Assembly: GCF_024807945.1 (NCBI RefSeq)
Contig: NZ_JANUFD010000005.1
Coordinates: forward strand, 1-64,000
Reading direction: 5' to 3'
Length of the DNA: 64,000 nt
Origin: Pseudomonas sp. JUb42
GTDB lineage: Bacteria; Pseudomonadota; Gammaproteobacteria; Pseudomonadales; Pseudomonadaceae
The position numbers and the translations under genes were made by a program. Numbering within the stretch: position 1 is the first letter of the stretch; each line of letters opens with the position of its first letter. Shown piece by piece: positions 63,756 through 64,000 of the stretch. The notes under the pieces were generated by a model. It was not told the DNA's origin and did not search any database. It saw nothing but the letters and a program-made list of their open reading frames with translations.

Positions 63756-64000
63756 TCAACCGGCAGGACTATCGGCGGCAGCGCTCGATTCAGCCCCGTC
63801 CCGGCAGGCCAACGGTTCGTCGTCGATCTCGCCGCTATCAGCCATCGCCTGATATTTCTTGCGCAGAAGCCGCAGTTCCTTCTGGTCGAGCTTGTCCAGA
63901 TTCAACAAGGCGTTCTGCGCCTCGGTGGTCACGCGCAGCAGTTCGTTGATTTTGATATGCAGCTCATCGGTGTCGCGGTTCTGGGTGTTCTGCACGAGAA
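63756..64000 (-). CDS. Low-affinity iron permease family protein, 3' part
   Basis: The last 80 or so residues of a PF04120 protein; the 5' end is beyond the window. The visible part starts LVQNTQNRDTDELHIKINEL and continues LLRVTTEAQNALLNLDKLDQ, the conserved C-terminal block that follows the two membrane segments in this family. No start codon belongs inside the window; an in-frame GTG near the edge is part of the family sequence. The family is named from a fungal low-affinity Fe(II) transporter, and bacterial function is unproven. Confidence 0.75.
   Translation of the reverse strand, partial: LVQNTQNRDTDELHIKINELLRVTTEAQNALLNLDKLDQKELRLLRKKYQAMADSGEIDDEPLACRDGAESSAAADSPAG

Overview
The window looks like a chromosome segment of a Pseudomonas of the fluorescens lineage. 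The reasons are the GC-rich third positions of most genes, several Pseudomonas-type REP hairpins (TGTGGGA/TGTAGGA...TCCCACA/TCCTACA), and familiar Pseudomonas gene pairs such as lysA/lysR, potE-decarboxylase, DUF2388 and DUF3182. This assignment is inferred from composition and families; no search was run.

Positions 1-14,950 form an accessory block. A 1,945-residue helicase-nuclease of the DUF4011 / superfamily 1 / PD-(D/E)XK / DUF3320 type (the architecture called Hhe in the phage-defence literature) is followed on the same strand by a two-gene unit: a small coiled-coil protein and a protein ending in a nucleotide-binding TIR domain. Next come a decayed luciferase-type oxidoreductase, an orphan membrane protein, and an AT-rich Tn7/Tn5053-like transposition module (tniA, tniB, tniQ) without tnsA or a resolvase. 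Because tniA normally lies beside one transposon end, the right boundary is probably at about 14.83-14.95 kb and the defence genes could be cargo.

Positions 15-30 kb are ordinary chromosome interrupted by scars: LysR/EamA, a remnant of an HpcH/HpaI aldolase read antisense by the end of the transporter, a lipoprotein glycerophosphodiesterase, a decayed LysR gene, glutathione peroxidase, a frameshifted secreted protein, divergent lysA/lysR, an OYE ene-reductase with a SnoaL-like protein and a divergent LysR, and an SDR with a divergent HxlR regulator.

Positions 29.4-38.5 kb concern amino acids and polyamines. A polar amino-acid ABC importer (binding protein, two permeases, ATPase) is co-oriented with a threonine-aldolase-type enzyme, with a divergent LysR gene and a good LysR box between them. 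A PotE-type antiporter overlaps a large Orn/Lys/Arg decarboxylase.

Positions 38.7-54.9 kb hold a long co-oriented envelope cluster: two outer-membrane-type proteins, a DUF3313 lipoprotein, a DUF2092 protein, a proline-rich exported protein, a full MoxR-DUF58-DUF4381-VWA-VWA/TPR-BatD set, a secreted HAD phosphatase, a CxAxR sulfatase, and a membrane-anchored octaheme cytochrome with TPRs. This is the second candidate for an undescribed system.

Positions 55-64 kb hold an alpha/beta hydrolase overlapping a DUF3182 gene, a stress-type SDR, a DUF72 gene whose end runs into a REP, a PaoABC-like three-subunit molybdenum aldehyde oxidoreductase, a secreted ricin-type lectin gene lying between two imperfect direct repeats of about 65 bp, and the 3' end of a low-affinity iron permease gene cut by the window edge.
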